A stretch of DNA of 64,000 bases from contig JAFDYD010000003.1 of the NCBI GenBank assembly GCA_018267615.1, forward strand, positions 1 to 64,000. The letters are read 5' to 3'. The notes below the pieces were generated by a model that made no database searches, was not told the DNA's origin, and saw only the letters and a program-made list of their open reading frames with translations. The DNA comes from Bacteroidota bacterium (GTDB taxonomy: Bacteria; Bacteroidota; Bacteroidia; Chitinophagales; Chitinophagaceae). Below are positions 37,906 through 45,706 of this stretch, piece after piece. Made by a program: the position numbers and the translations under genes. How positions within the stretch are numbered: position 1 is the stretch's first letter; every line of letters starts with the position of its first letter.

Positions 37906-38015
37906 TTAAATCATTAGCGTATAGCAGGATAGATCCAAGAGCAAACCGAAAATATTGATGAAGGAAAATGTTTTACGCTTCATCAAATTGCGCCAGGCGA
38001 TGTAAGCATGGTCGC
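37906..38015 (-). pseudogene. N-terminal remnant of a fifteenth FtsX-type permease
   Basis: Read on the minus strand, this stretch encodes AYIAWRNLMKRKTFSFINIF followed by GLLLDLSCYTLMI and a TAA at 37906-37908. It matches the first 35 or so residues of the array permeases (KIAWRNL, FSxINIxGL, a cysteine-containing first helix), but no ATG stands in frame at the expected place and nothing after the stop looks like a permease. It lies just after the ATPase, in the position of a first permease gene. The rest of the gap (37808-37905 and 38016-38125) shows no other feature. Confidence 0.8.
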
Positions 38016-38125
38016 ATGGGTACTCCTGGTAGAAATATTTTAACTCCCCTGATTTTTTTTAAAGATCAGGAGAGATGAAAAAGAAATGAATTGCATACTC
38101 CCGGTTTTCCGGGAATGAAACGGAA

Positions 38126-38803
38126 TTATACCAGTATATTCTCTGTAACAGTTTGTCCGTCGAGCATGCGAATGATGCGATGACTATATTGAGCGTCATG
38201 TTCAGAGTGGGTTACCATTATAATGGTAGTGCCTTGTTCATTCAGATCAGTCAATAACTGCATCACTTCATTACCATTCGAAGAATCGAGATTTCCTGTA
38301 GGCTCATCCGCGAGAATCAGTTTCGGCATATTCACCACCGCTCTTGCCACGGCTACACGCTGTTGCTGACCACCGGAAAGTTGCTGCGGATAGTGATTAC
38401 GACGATGCATGATCTGCATTTTGTCCAATACCACTTCTACGCGTTTTTTTCTTTCTTCGCCTTTTACACCGAGATAAATTAAAGGAAGCTCAACATTTTC
38501 AAAGACTGTCAATTCATCAATAAGATTGAAACTTTGAAACACAAATCCGATATTCTTCTTACGCAGGTCCGCTCTTTTACGCTCATTGAAATGAGCTACC
38601 TCAATACCGTTGAAGAGAAAGCTGCCGTTATCCGGATCATCCAATAACCCGAGGATATTGAGCAGTGTAGATTTTCCACATCCGGAAGGTCCCATCACCG
38701 CAACAAATTCTCCTTCCTTTACTTCAAAAGAAAGTTTATTTAGCGCGATTGTCTCCACTTCTTCGGTCCTGTAGATTTTTTCGAGGTTGGTGATGTTGAT
38801 CAT
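38126..38803 (-). CDS. ABC transporter ATP-binding protein, MacB/LolD type
   Basis: 225 residues, the usual length of the free-standing ATPases of this family. Visible motifs are Walker A GPSGCGKST (38-46), the Q-loop in FVFQSFNLI (about 88-96), signature LSGGQQQR (142-149), Walker B LILADEP (162-168) and the switch His in MVTHSEHD (about 196-203). It hydrolyses ATP in the cytoplasm as a dimer and drives FtsX-type permeases. It is the only ABC ATPase in the window, encoded between the adaptor and fourteen permeases that have no ATPase domain, so it probably serves many or all of them. All catalytic motifs are intact. The substrate (lipoprotein, peptide, lipid or drug) cannot be told from the sequence. 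Confidence 0.95.
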   Translation of the reverse strand: MINITNLEKIYRTEEVETIALNKLSFEVKEGEFVAVMGPSGCGKSTLLNILGLLDDPDNGSFLFNGIEVAHFNERKRADLRKKNIGFVFQSFNLIDELTVFENVELPLIYLGVKGEERKKRVEVVLDKMQIMHRRNHYPQQLSGGQQQRVAVARAVVNMPKLILADEPTGNLDSSNGNEVMQLLTDLNEQGTTIIMVTHSEHDAQYSHRIIRMLDGQTVTENILV

Positions 38804-38850
38804 TTATTTATTATTTATGGTGAATGTTTAAGTTTTAAAATATAAATTTC

Positions 38851-39048
38851 TTATGAAACCTGGTGGAAGAAATTGACAAGCGGAAAAAGCGATGCCAATT
38901 CTTGTTCACAGGGTTGTTTCTTGATGACTAAAACCTTTGCCGATTTTTCGATCTCTTCTTTTTTACCTGTCGCAGAAAACTCCTTTGATGTTGCATATTG
39001 GCTGGCACAAAGGATAAAAATTAATGTGTAAAAAATTTTTCTTTTCAT
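38851..39048 (-). CDS. Small exported protein between adaptor and ATPase genes
   Basis: 65 residues with a typical signal peptide (MKRK, a hydrophobic stretch, then ATSKE at about 19-23). The mature part is about 44 residues: charged in the first half (KKEEIEKSAKVLVIKKQP), with a single Cys near 46, and hydrophobic near the end. It lies in frame order between adaptor and ATPase, with gaps of 27 bp and 47 bp on the same strand, so it is very likely part of the operon. I do not recognise a family. It could be a small periplasmic accessory peptide of the transporter; a chance ORF is less likely given the signal peptide and the fit in the operon. Confidence 0.6.
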   Translation of the reverse strand: MKRKIFYTLIFILCASQYATSKEFSATGKKEEIEKSAKVLVIKKQPCEQELASLFPLVNFFHQVS

Positions 39049-39075
39049 AAAACAGGGTTTAAAAATGAACCTTCG

Positions 39076-40335
39076 TTATTTTTTGAGCACCAGCTCCTGC
39101 ATATTACCGTAGTTTTCATAACTGCTGGTAATTACTTTGTCGCCTGGTTTCAAACCTTGCAATACTTCATAATATTCCTGGTTCTGGTTGCCCAGTTGTA
39201 TATCTGTGCGATAAGCTGTTTTTCCGTCTTCACTTACTTTGAAGATCCAGTTGCCACCGGTTTGCTGGTAGAAGCCACCTCTTTTCACCAACACCGCTTG
39301 TCTTTCATCACTCAATGCAAGTAGTATCTGTAAGGTCTGACCACGGCGAATTCCTTTCGGAACTTTTCCCACAAACTGCATATCAACCTGGAATCTTCCG
39401 TTAGTTACCTGTGAAAATACTTTTGTAATCTTTAAAGTGTAAGTACTGTCAGCATACGTAAAGTGACCTATCAGTCCCGTATATACGCGCGAGATATAAT
39501 GCTGATCGACATCCGTGAGCCTCACTTTGAAACCACTGAGTACGTCCACTTGTCCAAGCCGCTGGCCCTGTGTTTTATTTTCTCCGATCTCTGCGTCGAG
39601 CGAAGTTAGTTGTCCATCTACAGGCGCTCTTACAATTAAGTCGCCCACTTTTTTATTCATGATCTGCAATGCATTTTGCGCGCCCTGTAAAGTTTGTTTT
39701 GCCTGATCCAATTGCTGTGCGTTCGATACAGAATCCTGTTCGAGGATCTGTTGGGTCAATTGCAGTTTTTGTAAATAATAATTGTAATCGTTTTCGGCTT
39801 TTTTAAATTCCTGCGAGCCTATTACCTTTTTTGCATACAGCGATTTATCGAGCGTGTAAATTCTTTCAGCTTCTTTAAGCAGGCTCTCAACATCTGTGAG
39901 TCCTTGTCTTTTTGTAACCGTGTTCTGAATAGCCGCGTTGCGGGCAATCTGCATTTGAGTGATATTATTATATACTGCGGTTTGCTGAGTTACCAGGTTT
40001 AATTCGAGGCTGGTATTTGACAATCTCAAAATCGGTTCACCCTTTTTCAAAATGGTTCCGTCTTCCACATATTTTTCTTCCACACGGCCACCTTCCAATG
40101 CGTCGAGGTAAATACTGGTAAAAGGCATCACATCGCCATTTACCGGAATTGTTTCCTGGAAAGATCCCTTTGTTACTGTATCTACACTGATGCGTTCCAG
40201 GTCCACATTCAGTCTCGATTTACCGGAAGTGAAATAATAGCTACCGCCTACCAGTAATATAATCGCGACAACACCTGCAATCGTTAAAATTCGTTTGGTC
40301 GTCCAGCGTTTTTTCTTTCGAATAATATCTACCAT
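39076..40335 (-). CDS. Periplasmic adaptor (membrane fusion) protein, HlyD/MacA type
   Basis: 419 residues from the ATG at 40335 (MVDIIRKKKRWTTKR), the start chosen because family members begin with a short basic stretch just before the membrane helix. An in-frame ATG at 40383 would add 16 residues. Order: membrane helix (about 16-35), a lipoyl-like half (GGRVEEKYVEDGTILKKGEP), a coiled-coil hairpin (about 105-225, many Gln and Leu), the second lipoyl half (IVRAPVDGQL) and beta-barrel and membrane-proximal domains with GxRRGQT. It should bridge the inner-membrane permeases to an outer-membrane factor. No TolC-like gene is in the window, so an exit channel must be encoded elsewhere, if used. 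First gene of the operon, behind promoter module D. Confidence 0.92.
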   Translation of the reverse strand: MVDIIRKKKRWTTKRILTIAGVVAIILLVGGSYYFTSGKSRLNVDLERISVDTVTKGSFQETIPVNGDVMPFTSIYLDALEGGRVEEKYVEDGTILKKGEPILRLSNTSLELNLVTQQTAVYNNITQMQIARNAAIQNTVTKRQGLTDVESLLKEAERIYTLDKSLYAKKVIGSQEFKKAENDYNYYLQKLQLTQQILEQDSVSNAQQLDQAKQTLQGAQNALQIMNKKVGDLIVRAPVDGQLTSLDAEIGENKTQGQRLGQVDVLSGFKVRLTDVDQHYISRVYTGLIGHFTYADSTYTLKITKVFSQVTNGRFQVDMQFVGKVPKGIRRGQTLQILLALSDERQAVLVKRGGFYQQTGGNWIFKVSEDGKTAYRTDIQLGNQNQEYYEVLQGLKPGDKVITSSYENYGNMQELVLKK

Positions 40336-40433
40336 TACTTTTTGTTTGAAGTTGTTTTTGATTAAAGCACCAAGTATAAACATACCCGGTGATTATTCTA
40401 CTACTACATAAGAAAATTTCTTCCTCCCTATTC

Positions 40434-40541
40434 TATCAATCACATGCCAGAAATATAATAATAATGATATACAGCATTTTAAGTCGCTAAAATGTACGAA
40501 CTAGTTCGTTTCCGATACACAGACTGTACGATTTCGATACA
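40434..40541 (-). promoter_or_regulatory. Conserved promoter module D, upstream of the adaptor operon
   Basis: TGTATC sites on the minus strand lie at 40536-40541 and 40514-40519 (22 bp apart). A TGTATATCATT block is at 40463-40473 and the core TGGCATGTGATTGATA at 40434-40449, 65 bp from the proximal site. The palindrome ACGAACTAGTTCGT (40496-40509) overlaps the end of the proximal site and is specific to this copy. The module sits in the gap shared with the divergent NtrC-type regulator gene, so the regulator may also control itself from these sites. Confidence 0.75.
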
Positions 40542-40654
40542 ACCCAATTTTAAGCATTTTCTTATAAAAAATTAATTGCCACATTATTATATTAAAGTAA
40601 ACTTGTGGCATTGTTTTGTTGCATAAGACGAGGTAAAAATTTTTATTGTTACAC

Positions 40655-42016
40655 ATGGGCTTAAAAAACGCTTCTATATTGGTGATAGATGATGATCAGG
40701 ACGTGCTCACTGCTGTGCGCTTGTTATTAAAGACAGAAGCATCGCAAGTGGTTACTGAAAAAAATCCTGAGAACATCCGGTCGATGCTTTCAAAGCATCC
40801 TTATGACATCGTGTTATTGGATATGAATTTCAATAGCACGATCAATACGGGCAATGAGGGATTGTTTTGGCTGAAAAAAATCAAAGAATTCGGCTCCGAG
40901 GCCGCCGTTGTGATGATTACTGCTTATGGAGATATTGATCTTGCAGTGAGGTCGCTGAAAGAAGGGGCCGCAGATTTTGTTGTCAAACCCTGGCACAATG
41001 AAAAATTGATTGGGACTATAAAAGATGCTTTGAAACGAAAAGAGACCAATAAGAATGCTTCGATCACCATCACATCCAGTGATTCTGTCATTGGATCGGA
41101 ATTGATTGGTGAGTCTGAAGCGATGCGTGATATTTTTTATAAGGTTGAAAAAATTGCGCCTACCGATGCGAACATCCTCATACTTGGGGAAAATGGCACT
41201 GGTAAGGATCTTATTGCAAAAGCGATTCATCAAAAATCATTGCGTTCCGAAAAGTCTTTTATCAAAGTGGATGTGGGTGCGTTGACCGAAACTTTATTTG
41301 AGAGTGAACTTTTCGGTCATAAGAAAGGTGCGTTTACAGATGCCCGTGAGGATCGTGTCGGAAGATTCGAAGCGGCCAACAGCGGTACGTTGTTTTTGGA
41401 TGAAATCGGGAATATTACATTACACCAGCAGGCAAAATTATTATCTGTTTTGCAAAACCGGCAGATCATTCGTCTTGGAACAAACCAGTCGGTGCCCATC
41501 GATATCAGGCTTGTTTGTGCCACCAATCTTCCGCTTGCAGAACTTGCTAACGAGAGCAGGTTTAGAAAGGATCTGATTTATCGTATCAACACCGTTGAAA
41601 TTATTGTTCCGCCGCTGCGTAAAAGAGGGGACGATGTGATATTGCTGGCCAAACATTTTGCAAGAATATATTCTGCGAAATATTTGAAACCTGCAAATGA
41701 GTTTGAACCAAGGGCATTGGAGAAACTGAAGCAATATCATTTTCCGGGTAATGTGCGGGAATTGCAATACACGATTGAAAGAGCAGTGATCATGTCTGAG
41801 AGTGAAAAATTGCAAGCGACTGACCTGATTTTTTCGCCGCTCGAATCAGCCAAAGATATGCCCGACGATACGCCAGATTTTACCTTGAGTACCATTGAAA
41901 AAAATACCATTCTCAAAGTGATCGAAAAACATAACGGCAATATATCCAAAGCCGCAAAAGAACTTGGGTTAACAAGAACTGCGTTGTATAGAAGGCTGAG
42001 TAAATATGATATTTGA
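40655..42016 (+). CDS. NtrC-family sigma-54-dependent response regulator
   Basis: 453 residues from the ATG at 40655; a TTG nine bases earlier is in frame, but the receiver domain starts naturally after MGLKNASILVIDDD. The receiver has an acidic pocket (about 12-14), phospho-acceptor Asp 56, Thr 89 and Lys 111. The AAA+ domain has Walker A GENGTGKD (178-185), the sigma-54 contact loop as GAFTDA (225-230) rather than GAFTGA, Walker B GTLFLDEIG (244-252) and the Arg region RFRKDLIYR. A Fis-type helix-turn-helix ends the protein (GNISKAAKELGLTRTALYRR). It activates sigma-54 RNA polymerase from upstream sites. It is divergent from the adaptor operon and followed by its probable kinase. Likely targets are the four twin-site modules (inference). 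Confidence 0.93.
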   Translation: MGLKNASILVIDDDQDVLTAVRLLLKTEASQVVTEKNPENIRSMLSKHPYDIVLLDMNFNSTINTGNEGLFWLKKIKEFGSEAAVVMITAYGDIDLAVRSLKEGAADFVVKPWHNEKLIGTIKDALKRKETNKNASITITSSDSVIGSELIGESEAMRDIFYKVEKIAPTDANILILGENGTGKDLIAKAIHQKSLRSEKSFIKVDVGALTETLFESELFGHKKGAFTDAREDRVGRFEAANSGTLFLDEIGNITLHQQAKLLSVLQNRQIIRLGTNQSVPIDIRLVCATNLPLAELANESRFRKDLIYRINTVEIIVPPLRKRGDDVILLAKHFARIYSAKYLKPANEFEPRALEKLKQYHFPGNVRELQYTIERAVIMSESEKLQATDLIFSPLESAKDMPDDTPDFTLSTIEKNTILKVIEKHNGNISKAAKELGLTRTALYRRLSKYDI

Positions 42017-42018
42017 GA

Positions 42019-42206
42019 CCTCACCCTCGGGCCCTCTCCTAAAGGAGAGGGATGCCTAAATTCAAATAGTCGTAAGTGTTTGTAAAAATTATTTTAAGAT
42101 TTATAAGTTCATAATGAAAATTATGTTTTTAATTGGCAGATACTATCAATCAAGTATAACCGAATCCGGGCATCCCTCTCCTTCAGGAGAGGGACTGAGG
42201 GTGAGG
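42019..42206. repeat. MITE-like inverted-repeat element, copy 1
   Basis: A 188-bp element begins CCTCACCCTCGG, CCCTCTCC, GGAGAGGGATGCC and ends with the near-complement GGGCATCCCTCTCC, GGAGAGGGACTGAGGGTGAGG. Each end is itself a small hairpin, and the centre is AT-rich with no ORF. It fills the gap between the regulator stop and the kinase gene. The internal CAGATACT and AAGTATAACCGAATCCGGGC segments recur in the copies at 43583-43913. Confidence 0.85.
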
Positions 42207-42241
42207 ATTTCTTACCTTTAATCTAAGATTCTCATTTCACC

Positions 42242-43582
42242 ATGCTGCAAAGATTCGAACTACGCATAGTTATCAGGGTGATATTTATGTTCCTCACCAT
42301 CACTATCGCTTCTTTTATAGTGGTGAAGGCGCAGTTCGTTTACCTCGCCATCATGGTCCCGGTGATCATCTTCCAGGTTTTTGATTTCTATCGGTTCAAT
42401 CTAAAAGCGCAGGATGAAGTAGAACAGTTTGTGGAATCTATTCATTACCGCGACTTCTCCCGTTATTTTGATGAGAAACATGCGCCGATGGAATTAAAAC
42501 CACTTCGTAAAGGGTTTAATGAAATCAATTCGACATTCAAGGTCATCAGCAAAGAAAAAGAAACTCAATACGTATATCTTCAAAAAATACTGGAGCTTGT
42601 TGAAACAGGAATTCTTTCTTACGAACACAAAACCGGGGAAACTGGCTGGATGAATGAATCTCTGAAAAGGATGTTGGGTATTCCGTATCTCAAAACGATT
42701 CATTCTTTATCCAGGCGCGATGATTCATTGTACCATGAGGTATTGGCGCTTCGTCCCGGGGAAAGCAAGGTAATTTCCATTTCAAAAGACAATGGAATAT
42801 TCAAAGCATTATTATCTGCAACCGCCTTTCAAACGGATAACAAGATTTATAAACTGATTGCTTTTCAAAATGTGAACGAGGCGCTCGATGAAACTGAAGC
42901 GCGTGCATGGCAAAAATTATTGAGTGTGATGACGCATGAGATTATGAATTCCGTTGCGCCGATTTCTTCCCTTGCTGATACGATGCTGGATCGCCTCCAC
43001 AAATCCGTTGATCATTTAAAAGAACAGCCTGGCGCAATTGAAGATCTGGAATTAGGAATCGATACGATTCGCCGCAGGAGCGAAGGGCTTCTCAAATTCA
43101 CCGAAACCTATCGTAACCTGAATAAGATCACTTCTCCAAACCTGAAAAGAATTTATGCACGTGATCTTTTTGAGAATCTCAATTCTTTGATGCAGCCGAC
43201 ACTCGAACAAAAAAATATCGAGCTTGAAATTATTTTAAAAGATCCTGATCTTTCGCTGGAAGTGGATTCGAGTCTTGTAGAGCAGGTGTTGATCAATCTT
43301 TTGATCAACGCCATCGAAGCAGTGAAAGATAAACCAGCTCCGCGAATTGTATTAACCGGAAGCTCGGCTGTCAATAACAAAACAGTGATTAAAATTGCGG
43401 ATAATGGAACGGGAATTCCTCCCGATTTACTTGACAAAATATTTGTTCCTTTTTTCAGCACACGTAAAAACGGAAGCGGAATTGGACTCAGTCTTTGCAA
43501 ACAGATCATGATGTTGCACAAAGGAAATATACAGGTGCAAAGTGTAGAAGGGCAGGGGACAGCGTTTCTGCTTTATTTTTAA
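42242..43582 (+). CDS. NtrY-like sensor histidine kinase with minimal extracytoplasmic loop
   Basis: 446 residues. Two membrane helices (about 9-28 and 33-49) are separated by only a few residues, so there is no periplasmic sensor domain. A linker and PAS-like segment (about 100-215) follow, then the H-box LSVMTHEIMNSVAP with His 232, the N-box NLLINAIEA (Asn 356), ADNGTGIP (386-393) and GSGIGL (411-416). It autophosphorylates and should pass phosphate to Asp 56 of the regulator encoded just upstream. The architecture recalls intramembrane-sensing kinases that read the state of an FtsX-type ABC transporter, as BceS does, though BceS is in a different kinase family. MITE-like elements lie immediately on both sides. 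Confidence 0.92.
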   Translation: MLQRFELRIVIRVIFMFLTITIASFIVVKAQFVYLAIMVPVIIFQVFDFYRFNLKAQDEVEQFVESIHYRDFSRYFDEKHAPMELKPLRKGFNEINSTFKVISKEKETQYVYLQKILELVETGILSYEHKTGETGWMNESLKRMLGIPYLKTIHSLSRRDDSLYHEVLALRPGESKVISISKDNGIFKALLSATAFQTDNKIYKLIAFQNVNEALDETEARAWQKLLSVMTHEIMNSVAPISSLADTMLDRLHKSVDHLKEQPGAIEDLELGIDTIRRRSEGLLKFTETYRNLNKITSPNLKRIYARDLFENLNSLMQPTLEQKNIELEIILKDPDLSLEVDSSLVEQVLINLLINAIEAVKDKPAPRIVLTGSSAVNNKTVIKIADNGTGIPPDLLDKIFVPFFSTRKNGSGIGLSLCKQIMMLHKGNIQVQSVEGQGTAFLLYF

Positions 43583-43913
43583 CCTCACCCTCGGTCCCTC
43601 TCCTGAAGGAGAGGGATGCCCAAGCTCAAATAGCGTCGACTGTTTGTAAGAATTCTTTTTATCCTTACAAGTTTACTTGGAAAAGGATGTTGTTAGTAAA
43701 CAAATACTATCAGCCAAGTATAACCGAATCCGGGCACAGCACTCCTCTAGGAAAGTGACATCCAAGTTCAGATACTCATGGTTTTTTGTGAGAATCATTT
43801 TAGTAGTTATAAGTCTGTTAGGGAAAATAGCTTTTTAAATAAACAGATACTTTCAATTAAGCATAATCGAATTTGGGCATCCCTCTCCTTCAGGAGAGGG
43901 ACCGAGGGTGAGG
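43583..43913. repeat. MITE-like inverted-repeat element, compound copy 2
   Basis: The 331-bp segment starts at the base after the kinase stop and ends at the base before the LytTR gene's stop, filling this convergent gap exactly. The termini are CCTCACCCTCGGTCCCTCTCC and its complement. The interior has two related AT-rich units, each ending near AAGYATAAYCGAATYYGGGCA; the junction (about 43733-43765) carries decayed ends. This looks like two adjacent or nested copies of the element at 42019. It may also serve as terminator for both genes. Confidence 0.8.
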
Positions 43914-44669
43914 TCACATTTCACTTATCCATTTTTTAAACGAAGAAGAATTTTCCTGGCTGATAATGATTTCTTCATTGATCGGCAATTGCAGTTCCAC
44001 GCTGAGTTTGCTGCGATCAAGCGGCTTGAATCGTTTTACAAAATTGGCATTGATAATATATTTTCTATTCGCGCGATAGAATAAATTTTTGTCCAGTTCT
44101 TCTTCCAGTTCACTCAGGTTATTTTTTTCGGCAAGATATTTCCTGTTGTCCTTGTCTACCAAAAAAACAAGTTTGTGCTCTGTAAAAAAATAAACAATAT
44201 CTTCAACACGCACCGTTTGAAATTCCATTCCACGTTTTACAAGGATCCTTGATTTTTTCTTATCCTGGTTATTTAGATAATCCAAAATTGCAGAATGATT
44301 ATTTACGAAATAATTTTGCAGGGTTTTGTATTTCCGGATTGCATTTTTTAATTTATCCTGGCTGATTGGCTTCAGCAGGTAGTCGATACTGTTATAATCG
44401 AATGCCTGCGTGAGGTATTTATCATATGCAGTAATAAAAATAACAGGACAACTGATATTGCATGATTTGAAAATATTGAAAGAAAGTCCATCCGACAATT
44501 GAATATCCATCAGTATGAGATCGGGTTGAGCGTTTGATCCAAGCCATTTCACACTTTCATCGACGCTGCTGCACGAGCCGATCACCTGGATATTCTCGTC
44601 GATCTGCCATAGTTCTTCTGCAAGATTCTCAAAAGCCGGTTTCTCATCTTCGATGATTAGCAGTTTCAT
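43914..44669 (-). CDS. LytTR-type response regulator
   Basis: 251 residues. Receiver domain (about 1-120) with Glu-Asp at 7-8, phospho-acceptor Asp 55 in LILMDIQLSDG, Thr in ITAYD and Lys in LLKP. A LytTR DNA-binding domain (about 140-251) starts at RILVKRGMEFQTV and includes YFFTEHKLVFLV and the conserved FYRANRKYIIN. It is encoded 2 bp after its kinase gene, so the two are translated together. Targets unknown; the SusCD operon 1.3 kb away on the same strand is one candidate. Confidence 0.93.
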   Translation of the reverse strand: MKLLIIEDEKPAFENLAEELWQIDENIQVIGSCSSVDESVKWLGSNAQPDLILMDIQLSDGLSFNIFKSCNISCPVIFITAYDKYLTQAFDYNSIDYLLKPISQDKLKNAIRKYKTLQNYFVNNHSAILDYLNNQDKKKSRILVKRGMEFQTVRVEDIVYFFTEHKLVFLVDKDNRKYLAEKNNLSELEEELDKNLFYRANRKYIINANFVKRFKPLDRSKLSVELQLPINEEIIISQENSSSFKKWISEM

Positions 44670-44671
44670 AA

Positions 44672-45706
44672 TTAAAATTTTAAAATGGGTAATTTAACTG
44701 TAAAAAATTTAAAATTATTTTCAATGATGATATTGCGTTTCGTGATGAGCCTATAACGATTGTCGAGATTGTTGAGGCCGATTTTCGAAGTAGGGGCGCC
44801 ATAATTTTTTGGTTTGATAGGATTCTTGATAACCACGTAACCGGAAAAAACAGAAACATTAATTGTCATCGGGTTATTGTCCGTAAACTCGTTATGCTTG
44901 ATTGCATTTTCAACAAGAGTCTGTAAAGAAATCGGCGGTATCAGGAAATCTTCTGCAGCCAGATCTGTAATTTCTATTTCCATATTGATTGCTTCACTAA
45001 AGCGAATTTTCAGCAGGTAAAAATAGTTGCTGATAAATTCTACTTCTTCTCTTAATAACACGAGATCTTTGTCTTTGTTGCCTAGAATATAACGATACAC
45101 TTTAGCGAGCGTATCGTTATACAGTCTTGCACTCTGCGGATCCCTGGTGATTAAAAATGAAAGTGTGTTCAGCGAATTGAAAATAAAATGGGGATCGATT
45201 TGATTTTTTAAAGCTTCCAATTCAGCCTGCGCTTTTGCGATATTCAACTGTTCGGCTCTTGTCAAATTATATTCGCGTTCGTTGTTAAGATAAATGATCT
45301 CATAAATATTCGTGATAAAACTCGACGCAACGATGATGATCAATGATGTATTGATAATTGGCCACCAGCCTGTATAAATTTCTTTCGAAAATATTTTCCA
45401 TATGTACAAAAGCAATCCTGATAGAAGGCCGGAATAACAAATATTCGCGAGGAAAAGAAAGAGAATAATTTTATAATAAAGGTTATATCGCCATTCATAT
45501 TTTTTTCGAATAAAATACATTAGCCATACATTTCCCTGCCATATGACAAATGCGATACACATAAAATACACATAGCAAATCACCAACTCGCCGGGAGAAT
45601 AAAGCGAATTGTTGATCAGGCCTGCAATATTTGGAATCAAAATGCCTAACAATGGAGCGCCAACCAATTTGACCTTGCGGTCTTGTATAATTTCTTCCCT
45701 GTTCAT
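44672..45706 (-). CDS. LytS/YehU-type membrane histidine kinase
   Basis: 344 residues. Four hydrophobic segments (about 16-34, 40-66, 78-103 and 114-138) are followed by a short coiled linker, then QIDPHFIFNSLN with the phospho-acceptor His 173 and an ATP-binding domain with LVENAIKHNE and a C-terminal GLNNLDNRYRLI segment. This is the complete set for the family. It acts at the inner membrane and should phosphorylate the LytTR regulator encoded directly downstream. No sensor domain outside the membrane helices is visible. Confidence 0.93.
   Translation of the reverse strand: MNREEIIQDRKVKLVGAPLLGILIPNIAGLINNSLYSPGELVICYVYFMCIAFVIWQGNVWLMYFIRKKYEWRYNLYYKIILFLFLANICYSGLLSGLLLYIWKIFSKEIYTGWWPIINTSLIIIVASSFITNIYEIIYLNNEREYNLTRAEQLNIAKAQAELEALKNQIDPHFIFNSLNTLSFLITRDPQSARLYNDTLAKVYRYILGNKDKDLVLLREEVEFISNYFYLLKIRFSEAINMEIEITDLAAEDFLIPPISLQTLVENAIKHNEFTDNNPMTINVSVFSGYVVIKNPIKPKNYGAPTSKIGLNNLDNRYRLITKRNIIIENNFKFFTVKLPILKF

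Noticed and set aside
40336..40383. Longer start of the adaptor protein
   Set aside because: Possible, but the 16 extra residues are unlike the family's short basic start before the membrane helix; kept only as an alternative.
40618..40642. Second sigma-54-like site facing the NtrC-type regulator gene (region of TGGCATTGTTTTGTTGCA, just upstream)
   Set aside because: The GG and GC pairs are 12 bp apart instead of 10, and no twin TGTATC sites lie at the right distance in this direction.
42019..43913. Insertion sequence carrying the kinase gene
   Set aside because: No transposase frame is present in or between the elements, so only a non-autonomous, MITE-like label is supported.
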